Assembly: GCA_024235215.1 (NCBI GenBank)
Contig: JACKMU010000008.1
Location: 254,385 to 318,384 of the forward strand
Length of the DNA stretch: 64,000 nucleotides
Origin: Chromatiaceae bacterium
Lineage (GTDB): Bacteria; Pseudomonadota; Gammaproteobacteria; Chromatiales; Chromatiaceae
Direction: 5' to 3'
The stretch's first letter is position 1, and each line of letters opens with the position of its first letter. Shown here piece after piece: positions 62,601 to 64,000 of this stretch. The notes under the pieces were generated by a model, which was given only the letters and a program-made list of their open reading frames with translations, was not told the DNA's origin and ran no database searches. Both the position numbers and the translations under genes were made by a program.

Positions 62601-62761
62601 TTCCGTTGGTGCTGGTAACTGGTGCGGGTGCAGAGGCGAGGAACTCGATTGGCTTGGTGCTGGTTGGTGGGATGGCAATTGGAACAGTGTTCACGCTGTT
62701 TGTAGTGCCATCGATCTACATTCTGATTGCAAAAGACAGATCGAAGTTCGTCGAAACTTAG
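59654..62761 (+). CDS. RND efflux permease (HAE-1 type)
   Basis: A 1035-residue inner-membrane proton-driven pump. FTDLFIRRPVLAIVVNLLIL starts the first helix; the proton-relay aspartates lie in GLVVDDAIVVVENVERHL (about residues 404-405, matching AcrB D407/D408); GLIAKNGILIVEFANKLQEE and RPVLMTSVATIAGHFPL are the C-terminal half counterparts. Full length. It starts 4 bases after the adaptor stop, so the two are coupled. No outer-membrane TolC gene is in the window. Substrate is unknown. Confidence 0.95.
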   Translation: MLQRSFTDLFIRRPVLAIVVNLLILIAGLSAWNSLSVRQYPLSENASVQITTVYVGASAELVRGFITTPLERAIAAAEGIDYVESKSLQGISIINARLKLNYDSTKALTDISAKVDQVRNDLPTEAQVPAISVQSADSEVAAAYLSFWSEILSPEQITDYLIRVVQPRLSAVTGVQRIEIFGARTFAMRIWLKPERMAALHISPSQVRDAIAANNYLAAIGNTKGSLVQTYLAANTDMHKPDDFRRLVVYQREGTIVRLQDIASVELGAEDYDTVVRYSGDTAVFAGVFTQPNANVIDVIDGVRAELGTLKDEMPSGLDASIGYDASQYVSDAIHEVTVTLSETLLIVVIVIFLFLGSVRSVLVPVMAIPVSLIGGIFLMQAFGFTLNLLTLLAIVLSVGLVVDDAIVVVENVERHLREGRTPHEAAMLGARELVTPIIAMTLTLVSVYIPIGLQGGLTGALFREFAFTLAGAVAISGVVALTLSPTMSAKLLRSAEDEERGLTGWLNHHFDRLQAAYGRALSGTLNARPAVYLVWFVVSLCTIPMYTFSPNELAPVEDQSVLFGIINVAANATADQNTVYGAASEQVMLDVPEAALTFQLLFPPSIGATIGADGFSGVVVKPWAERNRTVAAMVPEVQAAVSKIPGIQVFITMPPALPGGSNFPVELVITSTADAGRLLEFAQILQRKATASGLFAFPPDIDLKIDQPQATVVFDRDKLADLGLNLSQVGADLAVATGGNFVNRFNMSGRSYKVIPLISRTDRLNSEQLQNIYVANPAGEMIPLSSAAHIEQSVVPRSLNRFQQLNAVKLSGVSTRTLDEALTFLEEAAAKILPSGYSIDYTGESRQLRTEGNKFLPAFSLAILMIFLVLAVQFNSFRDPLVILAGSVPLAMFGALIFTVLKMPDPNMPHWTSGWTTTMNIYAQVGLVTLVGLIAKNGILIVEFANKLQEEGVAKLEAIRDAAMIRLRPVLMTSVATIAGHFPLVLVTGAGAEARNSIGLVLVGGMAIGTVFTLFVVPSIYILIAKDRSKFVET

Positions 62762-62837
62762 GTCTCAGCCGCTGTGTGATCGTGAGCGGTTCAGGCAGAT
62801 GATTGATTTACTGGATCAGCAGGTAGTGCCGAAGTTG
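62762..62837 (+). pseudogene. Integrase tail fragment
   Basis: GAGCGGTTCAGGCAGATGAT and TGGATCAGCAGGTAGTGCCG correspond to the end of the integrase fragment at 57.9 kb (ERFTQTIDLSDQPVVP). It is joined directly to a RAYT tail after 62837. Confidence 0.7.
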
Positions 62838-63069
62838 CAATCGCTGATTGCCGGGGAGAGGGAACTGGGTGAAGTGCCGACAGCACACAGGCGGCCGATA
62901 CCAAAAACACGGGACTATTATTACGCTGCATCAAATCGGGACCGGAATTTTCAATTGTACTGGCGTACCGAAGTGGGGGTTATACCCTGAAGGAGATCGG
63001 AGATCACTTCGGACTGCATAAGCGACGGTAATCGGAATAATCAAGCATCACTAACAAAGAACTGACCCC
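62838..63069 (+). pseudogene. RAYT C-terminal remnant with right end
   Basis: SLIAGERELGEVPTAHRRPI, RDYYYAASNRDRN and a broken HTH (GLH-like GGACTGCAT) match the RAYT C-terminus with indels. AAAGAACTGACCCC (63056-63069) is a variant right end carrying the AACT form found in the 49.8- and 51.7-kb elements. Confidence 0.8.
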
Positions 63070-63187
63070 TTTGTCCCCATAACTGGCTTAAATGGATCAA
63101 TATTCAACGCCAATCAACACGTAATACCATATTAAATTGATAGAGTTATGCTGATATGTGTACATCAGAATACAGCTGAGGTGAAAA

Positions 63188-63490
63188 ATGTCTCAGTTAA
63201 CCACAATGACTATCCGCCTGGAACTGGAATTAAAATCCAGACTGGACAAGCTAGCTGCAACCACACGTCGAAGTAAATCCTTTCTCGCAGCCGAAGCGGT
63301 GCGTGAATTTGTTGAGATAAACGAGTGGCAGATCCAAGAGATAGAAAATGCTGTCAAGGAAGCCAATGCCGGTGATTTTTCTACCGACCAGGAGCTCCAA
63401 TCCGTTCTCAACAAATGGGGTGTAAATGGAGATTGGATGGCTACGGAAAGCTCTGCCGAACTTGGACCAGGAGGCAGAATACATTGCTGA
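63188..63490 (+). CDS. Ribbon-helix-helix antitoxin
   Basis: A 100-residue protein starting MSQLTTMTIRLELELKSRLD, a CopG/RHH DNA-binding motif, with TRRSKSFLAAEAVREFVEIN as the second helix. The C-terminal 20 residues (MATESSAELGPGGRIHC) overlap the toxin gene in another frame by 65 bases, unusually long; the normal antitoxin probably ended near NKWGVNGD. The upstream GGTGAAAA-type sequence provides a weak RBS. Pairs with the ParE-like toxin and likely autorepresses the operon. Confidence 0.8.
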   Translation: MSQLTTMTIRLELELKSRLDKLAATTRRSKSFLAAEAVREFVEINEWQIQEIENAVKEANAGDFSTDQELQSVLNKWGVNGDWMATESSAELGPGGRIHC

Positions 63491-63716
63491 AGATGACCCT
63501 CAGGCAGCCCGGCTGGTAGTTCAGCGTGTTTATCCTACTGTTTCCCTATTGAAAGAAAATCCTTCTCTTGACCATCCGGGTCGGCTGCCCGGAACACACG
63601 AACTCGTCATTCCAAAAACACGCTATATCGTGCCTTATCGCATTCGTCCTCAGCTGCAGCGAATTGAGATCCTGCGGGTATTTCATGCATCGCGTAAGCT
63701 TCCGGATCGCTGGTAG
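63426..63716 (+). CDS. ParE/RelE-family toxin
   Basis: A 96-residue toxin: MEIGWLRKALPNLDQEAEYI, AARLVVQRVYPTVSLLKENP, GRLPGTHELVIPKTRYIVPYRI and LQRIEILRVFHASRKLPDRW. ParE toxins target DNA gyrase; RelE relatives cut mRNA. The R-x-L-x-G-T-x-E-L-V motif and terminal HASRKLP are ParE-like. It starts inside the antitoxin gene. Confidence in the toxin is high and in the target moderate. Confidence 0.85.
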   Translation: MEIGWLRKALPNLDQEAEYIAEDDPQAARLVVQRVYPTVSLLKENPSLDHPGRLPGTHELVIPKTRYIVPYRIRPQLQRIEILRVFHASRKLPDRW

Positions 63717-63763
63717 AAAAAAATATCGTGTATTCATAGTAGTAAGATTATCTGTTAGCGTTA

Positions 63764-63841
63764 CCTTCAATACGGTGTAAATCGACCGGTCTGAAGGCGA
63801 TGCAAACAATAGTCAAGATCATAAAATAAAGACCTGGCACC
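63764..63841 (+). repeat. REP-like palindrome with variant RAYT tail
   Basis: CCTTCAATACGGTGTAAATC...ACCGGTCTGAAGG (63764-63797) is the 48.2-kb hairpin in reverse orientation. The tail ATAAAATAAAGACCTGGCACC (63821-63841) matches the tails but with GGCACC at the end. The opposite orientation of the hairpin relative to the tail differs from 48.2 kb. Confidence 0.7.
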
Positions 63842-63957
63842 TTTGTCTTTGCAGAATATCGCCTGGCCTTCTGAACATCGTTAAAGATATCAGCATGAAA
63901 GGACAGGGAGATTTTTTAATGCCCGCCGATGGCAGTAAGGGGAAATAGAAGGCCAGA

Positions 63958-64000
63958 ATGAACGCTTACGTTACTACCGATATCCTCAGACTCACTGGCG
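63958..64000 (+). CDS. Possible start of a gene running off the window
   Basis: ATG at 63958 after GAAGG (63949-63953) opens MNAYVTTDILRLTG to the window edge without a stop. Too short to identify; real only if the frame continues. Confidence 0.3.
   Translation, partial: MNAYVTTDILRLTG

Noticed and set aside
1..64000. CRISPR arrays, rRNA operons and ordinary tRNA genes
   Set aside because: No regularly spaced short repeats and no rRNA or cloverleaf pattern were noticed by eye; a covariance-model scan would be needed to exclude a tRNA formally.

Overview
The window looks like chromosome of a sulfur-oxidising gammaproteobacterium (Chromatiales-like). The evidence is a GC-rich coding style, gammaproteobacterial housekeeping genes (ubiK, yifB, glnK-amtB, djlA, ycgL, pilU, yheS-type ABC-F) and two sulfur-type redox modules. 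No rRNA, tRNA or CRISPR array was recognised. The species cannot be fixed from this sequence.

Layout. 0-3.3 kb: the end of an EAL protein, then a minus-strand cyclic-di-GMP operon (GGDEF; metallo-beta-lactamase-fold/GGDEF; DUF4124). 3.3-5.2 kb: amtB and glnK behind a sigma-54 promoter with two upstream NtrC-like sites. 5.3-7.2 kb: ubiK and yifB/comM. 7.6-13.2 kb: a tightly overlapping operon for a Tat-exported molybdopterin oxidoreductase of the sulfur/polysulfide/tetrathionate reductase type (catalytic, 4xFe4S and NrfD-type subunits) plus a TorD-like and a HybE-like chaperone. 14-25 kb: core genes (ABC-F, DUF364, pilU, thioredoxin-like, glgP, SYLF, ycgL, djlA, CbiM-like, Rieske). 25-33.7 kb: a coiled-coil/formylglycine-generating-enzyme-like membrane protein, a substrate-binding protein, a gamma-glutamyltransferase homologue, an HU protein with a histone-H1-like tail, an aspartic protease and an MlaC-like protein.

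34.2-39.3 kb: a four-gene operon qmoA-qmoB-hdrC-hdrB with a clear terminator. Soluble HdrC and HdrB stand where a membrane QmoC would be expected. This suggests electron exchange between the sulfur/sulfite (APS reductase) pathway and a carrier. Glucokinase follows.

41-64 kb is accessory and shaped by mobile DNA. It holds an intact REP-associated tyrosine transposase (RAYT) with inverted ends next to a truncated nhaR, a decayed RAYT, integrase remnants, REP-like palindromes, a 168-bp MITE-like element, and two same-orientation copies of a 257-301-bp element bracketing one unknown gene. Between them lie three large secreted proteins with similar C-termini (42.9-49.7 kb), an RbbA-type ABC exporter, an RND efflux pair, and a ParE-type toxin-antitoxin pair.

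The likely physiological theme is sulfur-compound redox chemistry (Mo reductase plus Qmo/Hdr) with nitrogen-regulated ammonium uptake, glycogen mobilisation (glgP, glk) and c-di-GMP signalling. The last third is a landing zone for small non-autonomous elements.
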